Positions 55,401 through 64,000 of a stretch of DNA of 64,000 nt are shown here, piece by piece; within the stretch, counting starts at the first letter, position 1; every line of letters begins with the position of its first letter. Made by a program: the position numbers and the translations under genes. Origin of the DNA: Lycocorax pyrrhopterus obiensis (Eukaryota > Chordata > Aves > Passeriformes > Paradisaeidae). Below the pieces are notes generated by a model. It was not told the origin of the DNA, made no database searches, and saw only the letters and a list, made by a program, of their open reading frames with translations. The stretch lies in contig JACSVZ010000041.1 in NCBI GenBank assembly GCA_014706295.1, forward strand, positions 1,612,001 to 1,676,000. Reading direction: 5' to 3'.

Positions 55401-58400
55401 CGTTTCACCCCCTCCCACTCCCCACCCACCTTCCACTATCCCAGGGTGCTCCAAGCCCCATCCAAGCCGGCCTTGGGGCACTTCCAGGGATGAGGAAGAG
55501 TTTTCCAGCTTCTCCGGGCAACCCGTGCCACCCCCATCCTGACAGGGAGGAATTCCTTCCCAATATCTCATTGAAATCTCCCCTTTTTTCAGTTCAAAAC
55601 CAACCCTGTCGCTATCTGAGGTTGCCTCAGTGTGGTCCTTCTCCACCAGCACCTGCAGGAAGGGCTGGGTCACTTGTGGCTTCTCTGGACACCACCAATG
55701 TCCCACCAAGCTCTCCCTGTGCCCAAGGAGCTCTCCCTGTTCCAGCTGAGTTCTCCCTGTGCCCACCAAGCTCTCCTTGGGCCAGCCAAGCTTTCCCTGT
55801 GCCCACTGAACTCTCCCTGTGCCCACCAGGCTCTCTCTGTGCCCAAGGAGCTCTCTCTGTGCCCACCAAGCTCTCCCTGTGCCCACTGAGCTCTCCCCAC
55901 GCCCAAGGAGCTCCCCCTGTTCCAGCTGAACTCTCCTTGTGCCCACCGAGCTCTCCCTGTGCCCACGGAGCTCTCCCTGTGCCCACTGAGCTCTCCCTGT
56001 GCCCACTGAACTCTCCCTGTGCCCAAGGAGCTCTCCCTGTCCACCAAGCTCTCCCTGTGCCCACTGAACTCTCCCTGTGCCCACCGAGCTCTCCCTGTGC
56101 CCACCAAGCTCTCCCCAAGAGCCACCAGGCTCAATTTCCACGCAGGATTAGCTCAGCTCAAGCAGGGAAGGTCCCTGTCCCTTGGACTGCTCCGGATTGA
56201 GGCAAAGCCGCCTCCGGCTCCCGAAGGAACCAAGGAATCCCGAATTCCCCATGAGCCCCGAAATCCCCCGGGATTCACGGAGAAGGGGTTTCAAGCCCTG
56301 CCCAGGTTTTTCTCCCTGTGTGGACAGAAACACGATCCCAAGGCGAGCGCCAGGGGTGCAGGGGGAGAGGCAGAGACGGGCTCAAGCCGGTGCCAAGTTA
56401 TTCCGAGGAATTCCGAGCTCCGCACGTGGCCCCAGTGTCCCCACAACCATCTCACGCACGTTACTGACAAACGCTCCCGGCGCAGAGCCTGGCACAAAGG
56501 CTCTGCAGAGCCTCTGCCACGCACAGACCCAGCCAAGAACAGCCCTGCAGGGATCAGAAGCGTTTTCCAAAGCTTTTGGCGAAGCTCCTCCAACCCCTCC
56601 CGGCAGCAAAGGGACTGGGATCAATGTCAAGGGCCGCGGGAGGGGAGCGGCAGCCAGACACCCCCTTGGAAATGGGGTTTGAACAACACGGCGCAGAATT
56701 TCGGGGAAGCGGGGACGTGGGGAAGGAGCAGGGAAGCCTCACAAGCAAATCCAGGTTGTTTCACTCATCCATTCCCTGCAGCTGGAGCACGGGAACGATT
56801 CCTGTCCCAGTGAGAAGCACAGATGAAAACCCTGCAGCTGATGTGGGTATTCAGAACAAATCACGGAATCGGTGAGGTTGGGGAAGAGCCTTAAAACCGA
56901 GTCCAACCACCGCTAAACCACATCCTCAAGTGCCACATCCACGCATTTTTTGAGCGCTTCCAGGGACGGTGACTCCTGGGCAGATCGTGCCAGGGTTTGA
57001 AAACCCTTACCACGAAAAAAATTCCTAATATCTGATATTATCAAGAATCCCAACCACCCTCCTCCCAGCCCCTGCTTCCATAGGCAATGAGGGGCTCCGA
57101 CAGCCAAAACCACTCCCAAATCCCGACCGCTGCCCTCTGTAAGCCAAGACTTCCTATTTTTAATGCAAAACTGAAGCCGATTCGAAAGAAAATTGGGTGG
57201 GAATGGTGGCAGAGTGAAGGTAAAACAGCACACGGAGTATTAGAGCCCCCGCCATGAAAGCAGCTTGAGGAATAAGCTGCTGTTGTTCCCTGTCACTTTT
57301 TAGGGAAGGCTGCTGAGAGGGGATTACAGCCCAGGCGGCTTAAGAGGAGCAGGTGAGGGGAGATACGCAGGGATAACGAAAAGAAAATACAAATTACTCT
57401 GCCCGTGGCTGCGGGGGGGGGGAGAGGGGGAACCTGCTGCTGATCTCCTCTCAGGATGACAGGTTATCCTTGGAAAAACATCTAAATCAGCCCGTTCCCT
57501 GCATTCCAAATCGTGTTCCCACCTCGTCTCCACGCCAGCCTCCCTTCAGCTCCCTGTAATTAAAGGATGGGGTTGGAGAGACGCTGCCACGGGAGATGAA
57601 AGTGCCCCAGGATTCCCGGTGCTGCCGGCTCCGTTTGTTACTCAGCCCAGCTGACAGGTCCGGGGCTTGGAAATTGGAAACTTCTTCCCATCTCTCTGCT
57701 GGAAGCCCTGGAGATGCTCGAGGAGTGGGAGCATTCTGTCACCTCTCTGTCTTCTCCTCGCCCTCTCCATCCCAAATCCTCATCCCACAGCTTCCTTCCC
57801 GTTTTTAGTGGGAAAGGGGTGCCGGAGCTTTGGCACAGGGAAAAAAATAATGACAAAACCTTTAATTCTCTCCATTTTCAAGCATCTCAAACACCCTCGC
57901 TGGCAGCCTGTGAGCTGGACCCGGCTGGCACGCATGTGGCACTTCCCTAGGGCATTATTTTTGGGATGATGGCTTGGATAAGAAACCCAAAGGAAGCGGA
58001 CAAGATCTACAGCTGGTGCTGGACAGGTGAAAAAAAAGGAACGACAGAGCTGGGAATGACAGATTCCAAAGAAAGCGATGGTGGATGAGGCGAGGGGAAG
58101 TTTGGAGAGGCACTGGGATGGCTCAGGAGAGGCTGGAGCATGGATTCCTGCCATTCCTCAGCCCGTGCCCACACGCCCGTCAGGGCCCGTCCACCCACCA
58201 GGAAGGAGGAAATTAAACCCAGCCCTTCCTCCAGGAGGGAAAAGGCACAGGAATGAGAGGCTGGGACGAGGAAGCGGCGCGCTGGGGATTAGGCGGCCAT
58301 GTGGCCGCTCCAAATCCTCATTAGGGGCTCGTTAAGGACACGAAAGCGGCTTTTCCTGCTTCCGGTCCGGCACCCCTGGAGCTGCTTGTGGCCAGCTCTG

Positions 58401-61400
58401 GCTGCCTTCTCCTGGCAGCTCGAGGGAACCTGGGAATGCTGGGGTGGTGGGAGGGAGATGGAATTGGGATGCCCGCTCCCGGTCGCTGTCGCTGGCGGAT
58501 GTCGCAGCTCTGATGGGATTTATCCATCACGGCTCCGAGCGGCTCCTGGATTGCACCTCTGGGACGTCCCACGGGGCCCACACCCACCCCTGCGTGGTGG
58601 CACCCTGGTGGCAGCACCCTCTGTGTCACCCCTGCCAAAGCCAGGGTGACCAGGACATCCCTGCGGCCTGGATTTGTGAGCAGGACAATGCTCCAAGGGA
58701 ATGGAACCATGCCAGGGTGGCCATGACATTCCCATGGCCAAATCTCTCTAATTTTGGGAGCAGGATAATGCTCCAAGGGAATGGAACCATCCAGGGTATT
58801 CCCAGGATATTCCCATGGCCAAAACTTCTCTGCATTTGTGAGCAGGACAATGCTCCAAGGGGACAGCACTGTGCCAGCATGACCAGGACATTCCCATGGC
58901 CAAAACCTGTCCAATTTCAGGAACAGGACAATGCTCCAAGGGAATGGAACCATGCCAGGGTATTCCCAGGAAATTCCCATGCCCAAATCTCTCCAATTTT
59001 AGGAGCAGGACAATGCTCCAAGGAAATGACACCAAGCCAGGGTTGCCATGACATTCCCACGGCCAAAACCTCTCCAGTTTTGTGAGCAGGACAATGCTCC
59101 AAGGGAATGGAACCATGCCAGGGTGACCAGGACACTCCCATGGCCAAATCTCTCTAATTTTGGGAACAGGACAATGCTCCAAGGGAATGGCACCAAGTCA
59201 GGGGTGCCATGACATTCCCATGGCCAAAACCTCTCCAATTCTGTGAGCAGGACAATGCTCCAAGGGGACAGCACTGTTCCAGGGTGACCAGGACATCCCC
59301 ATAGCCAAATCTCTCCAATTTTAGGAGCAGGACAATGCTCCAAGGGAATGGCACCATGCCAGGGTGACCAGGCCACCCCCTTGCTCCGGCAGGGTCACAC
59401 AGAGCGGGTTAAATTGAGACCTGCGGCCCTGGAAATCGGCTCCCAACGTGAAAGGCCCTAAATCCCGTGGATTTCCAAACCACCTGGCTCGTTTAAGCTG
59501 CTTCCTTCCCTAAATACGGACACGCAATATGGACCACTAAGACTCCATCCCCAATCCCTGCCCCTGCCCTGGCTGGGAAGAACTGGGAGAGTGAAGGAAT
59601 GAAGTCCAAAGCAGCCGGTTTTTTGTCCCCCTTTGCCCCAAACCCGCCGCTCTGGGGTGAGATTCCACAGGCAGCTCCCAAAGAGGAGCCCATCCCTCCT
59701 GCCCAGCTCCTCGCCCAACCCATCCACTGAAAAATGCAACATTCTCACTGGAGCTTTGCTCTTTCCCTGAAAATAAATGAGTCATTCCCAGCCAAAGGGT
59801 TCTTGGGGCTCAAAAAGCCAAATTGTGAATAACTCCACGAGCCCAGAAGCAGAAGGATTGAAACAATACGAGCCTCCACCCCCTCCCCTCACTAAATCTA
59901 CTACTGCTCTTTTTTCAACGTGGTTTAACAAATTCCCCAATATTTGCCTGGAAACTCCAATCCCTGGACAGCTGAATGGAGATTTTACTGCCCATGTGCC
60001 TCTGATTACAATGTATTGCCACTAATGATAATTGTCTGGATTATACTTATCTGTTTCTTTGGCTAATAAACTATAAAAGACCACCAGTGAAGATGTAATA
60101 AAGTGCAGCTGTTGGAGGAAAAAAGAAAAAAAAATCAAAAAAATCCTTTTTTTTTTCTAGGTCAGAGCAAAGTTGGGAGAGGCTGGGGAGAGCTGCCTCG
60201 GCGAGGGGAAGGAAAACCGAAGTGGAAATAAGAAAGAGCTCCTCAAGGCAGCTTTCATTAATCTGGAACTTTTCCCCCAGAACCGTCGCTGGGGTTTATC
60301 AGGCAGCAGGACAAGGGGAGGGAGGTGCAAGCTCTGCATTTCTCTCCTGCATCTCGTCAGCCTCAAAATGGACCCTTGGGCTCCTCGGAAATGTTCCTGG
60401 CCAGGGATGCACCCACAAAGGGAAGGAGGAGGGAAGGGAAGGAGCGTTTTTGTTCTCGGCTGCAGGGATGACGCTTCCCCAGCACGGAACATAAGCTGGT
60501 TAAAGGCACGCAGGGTGAAGCTTTGCAGGTGCCAAAGGGCAGGAAAAGGGGAAAAAAACCTCTCATCTTCCAGGCCAATGGAAATTCAGGAAGTTGGAGA
60601 GAATTGCCGAGGCTGGAAAGCAGCCAGGACGTCTCGGAGTAAACACCCTGGTGTTGAACTGAGGGACTGGGCAGATAACGGAGTGTCCCGAGTCACGGAA
60701 ACATGGAATGGGTTGGGTGGGAAGGGCTCTGAAGGATCACCCAGATCCACCCCTTTCCACACCTTCCACTGCCCCAGGTTGCTCCAAACTGGTCTTGGAG
60801 CTTCCAGAAATGGGGCGTCCTCAGGGAATTCCATCCCAGCCCCTCACCACCCTCCCAGCCAGGAATTCCATCCCAATATCCCATCCATCCCTGCCCTCTG
60901 GCAGCGGGAAGCCATTCCCTGTGTCCTGTCCCTCCATCCCTTGTCCCCTCCAGCTCTCCTGGAGCCCCTTCAGGGCTCCGAGGTGTCCCTGGAGCCTTCT
61001 CCTCTCTCACCCCCAGCTCTCCCAGCCCGGCTCCAGAGGGGCTCCAGCCCTCGGAGCGGCTCCACGGGCACACGGAAATGGATTCATTGCCCCGAATTCA
61101 CCCCCCCAGGATTTCAAACCCAAGGCAGGTTTGCAGGGGAAGGGATTGTCTTTCATTTCACCAACTAACACAAGCTGGGGAGGGAAAAAACCCTCCAGAA
61201 TATCTCAGAAACACAAGTTCTTCCAATTTGAACAGAATGCTGGAAGAAAAACTTAATGTATCTTTCATGAGGACAATCGAGATAATAAGCAACACAATTC
61301 CACAGCAAAAGGCTGGGATTTTTTTTCCCCCTTTTTCTTTCTTTCTTCCTATTTTTTTCCCCCTTAAATAAGCAGGAATTGCTGGTTGTGGATAGAGGAG

Positions 61401-63047
61401 CAAGGTAAAACTTGAGTCACCAAACATCCCCCCAGACAGGAACACGTTGTAACCTCAGCTGTTGAGCGATCCAGGAGATTTTACTTTCAGATTTGGGCAG
61501 AAACAACAACTTCAGGATAAAAAAAAAAAAAAAGAAACCAAAAACCCAAAAAAACCCCCTAAACCACGACAAGCCCTCCGTGTGTCAAAGCTAAACTGAA
61601 ATTGTTATTCAGCAATTTGCAACACTTACTGTCATATTAAAGCAATTTCATTTTATTTTTCGCTCGCTGGCTCTGCTCTGGTAACAAAACAGCGAAGCTC
61701 GGCATTTAAAGGGATATTTGGGAGAGAACTGAAGTTATCCTTAAAGGTTTGGGGGTACAGCCTTTAACCCTGGAAAAGGTGGGAATTTTGCAGGCCAGAC
61801 GTGACAAAATTGTGGGATTTGGGTGTTTTCCCTTCATTTCCCACCTCTTGCAGGCTACAAAGGCTCTGCAACCTCTCCTTCTTTGCATGGAAATATTATT
61901 TATAAACATGCAGCAGCTTTCGCTTCCTCCTTTTTTATTTAGGAAAACTTCCAAAGGAGAGAAACTTTTGCTCAACCAGGCAATTTCTGACCCCCCCCCC
62001 GGATGATCTCCAGGTGGTTTTGTTCCTTTGCTGGAGCTAAGAGCTGGTAAAAACCAACACATAAACAGAGAAAAAGTCGAATTATTCATCCTTGGGAATC
62101 CCTTCCAGCCCAGGATGCTCCATGATTTTACACCTCAGGAATTCTTTAAGCTACAGGTGAAGGCAGCACTGGATCCAAGCGGCCAAAAAGGTGAAAATTA
62201 TTATTAATTAAGGTACCAAAAAGAGTGTGGCCAGCGGGAGCAGGGCAGGATTGTCCCTCTCATTCCCAGCCTCTTGCCAGGATCCACATCCCCAAAGCTC
62301 AGGATGAGGACAAACCCCCCACGGGCTCACGAGATGATGGTCGGTACTCACTTTTTCAAAGGCTCTATGACCGTCTTTTGGATCTGATTCACCTGTGGGA
62401 AGCAAAAAAAAAGGGAGGAGTGCACGTCAGGATTGCTGGAAAATCCCACTGGGACAAGGATGGGTTTGTAGGGAGCCCACTGTGGGATGGGGGAGGGATT
62501 CTGAGCACAAGCACAACGTCCTTTAACCAAAAGAGAGGGAATTTCTCCTGGGCAGAAAACTGAGATTGGAGAAACTCGTGTGGGGGAAGTCTTGGAGATG
62601 ATGATAGACAGGGAAGGAGGTGAATGAGACACAAGGGTGCTGGACAAGGACACAGGGAATGGCTTCCCACTGCCAGAGGGCAGGGATAGACGGGATTTTG
62701 GGAAGAAACCCTTCCCTGTGAGGGTGGGGATGGAATTCCCAGAGCAGCTGCGGCTGCTCCATCCCTGGAAGTGCCCAAGGCCAGGTTGGAGCAGCCTGGA
62801 CGGTGGAAGTTGTCCCTGCCCATGGGATGGGATGGGTTTAAATCCCTTCCAACCCAAACCATTCCACGATTCCACGATTCCATGACACCCCCAGCGCTCC
62901 CATCTCCCACCTTCTCCTGGTTGAAGGAGTCCATCCTCTTCATGGCCGTGTCGAAGGCCGTGACCATGTCGAGGAAGGCGGGCTCCTGCTCACACAGCGG
63001 GTTGGACAGCAGGTCCGAGGAGATCTTCACGGCAGACTTGGACATGG
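43280..63047 (-). CDS. BIN3: Bridging integrator 3, BAR-domain protein (C-terminal five exons)
   Basis: BIN3 is an N-BAR-type adaptor that shapes membranes and acts in actin regulation and cytokinesis-type processes. Coding exons in transcript order are 63047-62911, 62392-62352, 52443-52302, 49261-49127 and 43426-43280 (stop TGA at 43282-43280). All have GT-AG borders and matching phases, giving 200 residues. Landmarks in order are MSKSAVKISSDLLSNPLCEQ, VNQIQKTVIEPLKK, FSSVFPSLNVAVKRREQTLQ, AREELRPVKEDFEAKNKQLL, and VVYYTEMHKIFGDLTAQIDR ending ALSIVADD. They follow human BIN3 closely. The first roughly 50 residues (MSWIPFKIG onward) are on exons right of the window. Introns total about 19 kb and contain most of the tandem arrays. 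Confidence 0.97.
44040..44470 (+). repeat. Degenerate GGGACCCCCGGTGCTGCC repeats
   Basis: About a dozen imperfect 28-35 bp units share GGGACCCCCGG and GCTGCCTG. They lie in the last BIN3 intron. The open frames across both strands are repeat artefacts. Confidence 0.75.
45190..46110 (+). repeat. 148-bp higher-order tandem array in BIN3 intron
   Basis: GACTAGGATTGTCCCCAGGA starts at 45350, 45498, 45646, 45794 and 45942, exactly 148 bp apart, with partial copies on both sides (about six in all). Copies differ by only one or a few bases. Each unit is itself built from shorter elements based on CAGGATTGTC (about 10-15 bp). The 148-bp period is not a multiple of three, which explains identical 91-residue open frames recurring in shifted frames. 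Confidence 0.97.
46190..46320 (+). repeat. GTGTCCCCAGGCCCTGCTGA repeats
   Basis: About five copies of a 22-bp unit (GTGTCCCCAGGCCCTGCTGA followed by two or so bases), with a GTGTCCCTGGGGACA break between two sets, just after the 148-bp array. Confidence 0.85.
46321..49126 (-). other. BIN3 intron, unique sequence
   Basis: This 2.8-kb stretch between the 22-bp repeats and the BIN3 exon at 49127 shows no exon, mobile element or array that I can support. It has a GC-rich part near 48580-48740 and ordinary intronic composition elsewhere. Confidence 0.6.
49127..49261 (-). CDS. BIN3: BIN3 exon AREELRPVKEDFEAKNKQ
   Basis: It encodes AREELRPVKEDFEAKNKQLL, EEMPKFYSSRIDYFKPSFES and LVRAQ on the minus strand, in phase 0 at both ends. 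It forms the helix 3 part of the BAR domain. A 32-bp array starts about 115 bp upstream of its splice acceptor. Confidence 0.97.
49376..50366 (+). repeat. 32-bp minisatellite, about 31 copies, BIN3 intron
   Basis: The unit is GGAACCTGGTGGGACCCAAG followed by TGACCACTCAAT (32 bp), repeated without gaps for about 990 bp. Variants mix freely (ACC/ACT/ATC, CACT/CATT, GGAACC/GGACCC/AGGACC). Two longer sub-blocks recur, around 49440-49540 versus 49565-49665 and 49845-49920 versus 50265-50340, suggesting block duplications within the array. Confidence 0.97.
50805..51345 (+). repeat. About 30-36 bp GGGATGGAGTTCATGGGG minisatellite
   Basis: About sixteen copies of CTCCTGGGATGGAGCTCATG followed by a variable GGGGAAA/GGGGCAAAA spacer, so unit length drifts from 29 to 37 bp. 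It lies in the same BIN3 intron as the 32-bp array, with 440 bp of unique sequence between. Confidence 0.93.
52302..52443 (-). CDS. BIN3: BIN3 exon FSSVFPSLNVAVKRREQ
   Basis: It encodes FSSVFPSLNVAVKRREQTLQ, DYKRLQSKVEKYEEKERTGP and VLAKLHQ. The acceptor TTTTTATTCCAG is immediately upstream on the minus strand. It forms the central BAR-domain helix. Confidence 0.97.
52495..52615 (+). mobile_element. Short CR1 3' fragment, forward orientation
   Basis: AGCCTGGAGCAGCCTGGTCC and CCCAAGCCAAACCATCCCAG resemble the CR1 3' end, about 50 bp upstream (BIN3 sense) of the exon. Confidence 0.65.
52735..53050 (+). repeat. T-rich tandem repeat (TTTTTTGGTTAATTTTTTGC)
   Basis: About fourteen imperfect 20-28 bp units of TTTTTTGGTTA(A/T)TTTTTTG(C/T)(A/G)C. 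The strand bias is extreme: the BIN3 transcript would carry it as an A-rich tract. It differs from the G/C-rich arrays elsewhere in the gene. Confidence 0.93.
53051..54265 (-). other. BIN3 intron, unique sequence
   Basis: No exon, array or mobile element recognised. An AT-rich patch occurs near 53925-53975. Confidence 0.6.
54285..54460 (-). mobile_element. CR1 LINE fragment, reverse orientation
   Basis: CACGGAATCAGGGGATGGTT, TTGGGTTGGAAGGGATTTCA and GGCCTGGAACACTCCCAGGG are the reverse complement of the CR1 3' end. It lies in the 9.9-kb BIN3 intron. Confidence 0.85.
55385..55625 (-). mobile_element. CR1 LINE fragment, reverse orientation
   Basis: CACTATCCCAGGGTGCTCCA, GGCACTTCCAGGGATGAGGA and CAGTTCAAAACCAACCCTG match reversed CR1. 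The 20-bp array begins about 70 bp to its right. Confidence 0.85.
55690..56125 (+). repeat. 20-bp minisatellite (CTCTCCCTGTGCCCACCAAG), about 21 copies
   Basis: The 20-bp unit varies at its last six bases (ACCAAG, ACTGAG, ACTGAA, AAGGAG, ACGGAG). Because 20 is not a multiple of three, every frame is open on both strands in a 60-bp rhythm, giving repetitive 150-250-residue open frames that are not genes. Confidence 0.97.
56868..57060 (-). mobile_element. CR1 LINE fragment, reverse orientation
   Basis: CACGGAATCGGTGAGGTTGG, AAGTGCCACATCCACGCATT and ACCACGAAAAAAATTCCTAA are the reversed CR1 3' end. It belongs to the same subtype as the copy at 10787, judging by the TGCCACATCCAC segment. Confidence 0.9.
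57061..58650 (-). other. BIN3 intron, unique sequence
   Basis: No exon, RNA gene or repeat supported. A short G-run occurs near 57411. Confidence 0.6.
58655..59375 (+). repeat. About 81-bp tandem array, nine copies
   Basis: GAGCAGGACAATGCTCCAAG recurs near 58678, 58759, 58841, 58920, 59003, 59084, 59165, 59247 and 59326, with ATTCCCATGGCCAAAACCTC between. Copies differ at a modest number of positions. It lies within the largest BIN3 intron. Confidence 0.95.
59780..60140 (+). other. AT-rich unique segment in BIN3 intron
   Basis: GC falls sharply: TCTGATTACAATGTATTGCC, ACTAATGATAATTGTCTGGA and GTAATAAAGTGCAGCTGTTG. There is no repeat structure and no CR1 similarity. It could be a conserved regulatory element or an old unrecognised insertion; comparison is needed. 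Confidence 0.3.
60690..61050 (-). mobile_element. CR1 LINE fragment, reverse orientation
   Basis: GAATGGGTTGGGTGGGAAGG, CACTGCCCCAGGTTGCTCCA, GCAGCGGGAAGCCATTCCCT and CCAGCTCTCCCAGCCCGGCT follow reversed CR1 order over more than 300 bp. Confidence 0.9.
62352..62392 (-). CDS. BIN3: BIN3 small exon VNQIQKTVIEPLK
   Basis: A 41-bp exon on the minus strand encodes VNQIQKTVIEPLK plus two bases of Lys, between CCCACAG and GTGAGT. It is identical in sequence to the human BIN3 segment. Confidence 0.96.
62600..62885 (+). mobile_element. CR1 LINE 3' end, forward orientation
   Basis: GGCTTCCCACTGCCAGAGGG, AGAGCAGCTGCGGCTGCTCC, AGTGCCCAAGGCCAGGTTGG and a terminal CCATTCCACGATTCCACGAT. It sits in the 518-bp intron between two BIN3 exons and ends about 25 bp from the donor of the exon at 62911. 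Confidence 0.93.
62911..63047 (-). CDS. BIN3: BIN3 exon MSKSAVKISSDLLSNPL
   Basis: It encodes MSKSAVKISSDLLSNPLCEQ, EPAFLDMVTAFDTAMKRMDS and FNQEK after two bases completing an Ala codon. The first Met is internal; human BIN3 has the upstream TDADLA segment on earlier exons. No matching upstream exon is seen between 63048 and 64000. Confidence 0.97.
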
Positions 63048-64000
63048 CTGTGAGGAAAAGAAGGCGGAGAGGGTCACCTTTCCCACTGCCAGGCAAAAAT
63101 CAGGGAGTTGAGCCAGCCACGAGGGGTTCAGCACAAGCTTCCAGGGAGATCCCGGCTGGCAGCTGAGAGAAAAGCAAGGGAAAGCCACCAATTCATTCAT
63201 GTAAACAGCCAGAGAAGCGTTTTTATAGAAGTTAAGCCTGAACCTCTCCAATGTGAGGCTTGTGACGCTGCCAGAAATAATCCCAGACTAACAAAAGCAC
63301 CGTTCTCTTAAAAAAAAAAAACCCACCCAGAGATGGGGGTTTTCATACATCTTCTCTCGACAGACTATTAAGTGTCACTCTCAGCCTCGCTACAGCTCTT
63401 CCACAAGGAGAAAAATCACAGTCCATTAAGTCTTTGAAATGGCTTTACAAAAAAAAAAAAAACCCACGTATTTGAAGTGGATTTAGTGGGAAAGGACCAG
63501 ACTTCCAGGGCTGGGAGACGAGGTTTCACTTTTCCTCTCCAAACACGAAGAGCAGGGACACAAAGTTAAGCGTTGTCCCTCAAAAAGCCTAAATTTTGGA
63601 CAACGAGCCAGGGGGGAATGCAAAAGTCCCTGCAGGCCCTGGGAGTGCCACCAAGAAATGCAGAAGCAGCAGGTCACGCTGTGTCAGAGCATTCTGCTTC
63701 TTTTCCATCAGCCACATCCCTCTTTACCCAAACACTCGGTCTGCAAAGGGAAAATTCAACGACAGAGCTGCAGGAAATTAGGGAAACGAGCACGAAATCG
63801 GGGAAGGTACAGAATGGAAAAAAAAGACAAATAAAAAAGGAAAGCACCAATATAAACAGGGATAAAATAGACTAAAAGACAGGAAAAAAAAAACCCAGGG
63901 GTACTAAAAAAAAAATGTTCTTTTTCCTCAGTGGTGGAAGTTATTCCAGTCGGAGATCACAAAGGCAGATGCTTGAGCCGGGCTACGGAGGAGCTTCGGA
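63048..64000 (-). other. BIN3 intron (partial) at the right edge
   Basis: Low-GC unique sequence with A-runs (63310, 63450, 63885). No exon for the BIN3 N-terminus (ERDFEREYGKLQQLEEQTR) and no known repeat are recognisable. Confidence 0.6.

Noticed and set aside
63048..64000. Search for the N-terminal BIN3 exons
   Set aside because: No segment resembling the BIN3 N-terminus with matching splice phase was found. The exons must lie beyond the window.

Overview
The window is vertebrate nuclear DNA, almost certainly from a bird. Introns are short, GC content is high, many pieces of the avian CR1 LINE are present, and minisatellites are dense. Five genes can be rebuilt exon by exon from splice sites, reading phase and protein similarity. 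Their order, PPP3CC - SORBS3 - PDLIM2 - C8orf58 - BIN3, is that of human 8p21.3, which I recall as corresponding to a small chicken chromosome (chr22). The species cannot be fixed from the sequence alone.

Layout: (1) 2877-15363, + strand: 3' part of PPP3CC, the calcineurin A gamma catalytic subunit (11 exons, from about residue 129 of the family to the stop). (2) 15364-23168: PPP3CC 3' UTR, repeat-bearing intergenic DNA, then the CpG-rich 5' region of SORBS3. (3) 23169-28127, +: complete SORBS3 (vinexin) coding region, 18 exons, SoHo domain plus three SH3 domains, poly(A) signal at 28464. (4) 28470-35100, +: PDLIM2 (PDZ-LIM protein), whose CpG-rich 5' end begins right after SORBS3. (5) 36051-39339, +: C8orf58 orthologue, function unknown. 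(6) 39498-43279: convergent intergenic space where CCAR2 lies in mammals; no CCAR2 exon was seen. (7) 43280-63047, - strand: last five coding exons of BIN3 (BAR-domain protein). Its first exons lie beyond the right edge, and its introns hold at least seven different tandem arrays.

The genes do not form an operon-like unit. Calcineurin A is a Ca2+/calmodulin-dependent phosphatase; vinexin, PDLIM2 and BIN3 act at the actin cytoskeleton and membrane. I found no unknown multi-gene system. The points most worth checking are a one-base frame break in the long SORBS3 linker exon, a possible 27-nt in-frame microexon in PPP3CC, a TATA-driven alternative first exon for C8orf58, the apparent absence of CCAR2, and the unusual run of minisatellites in BIN3 introns.
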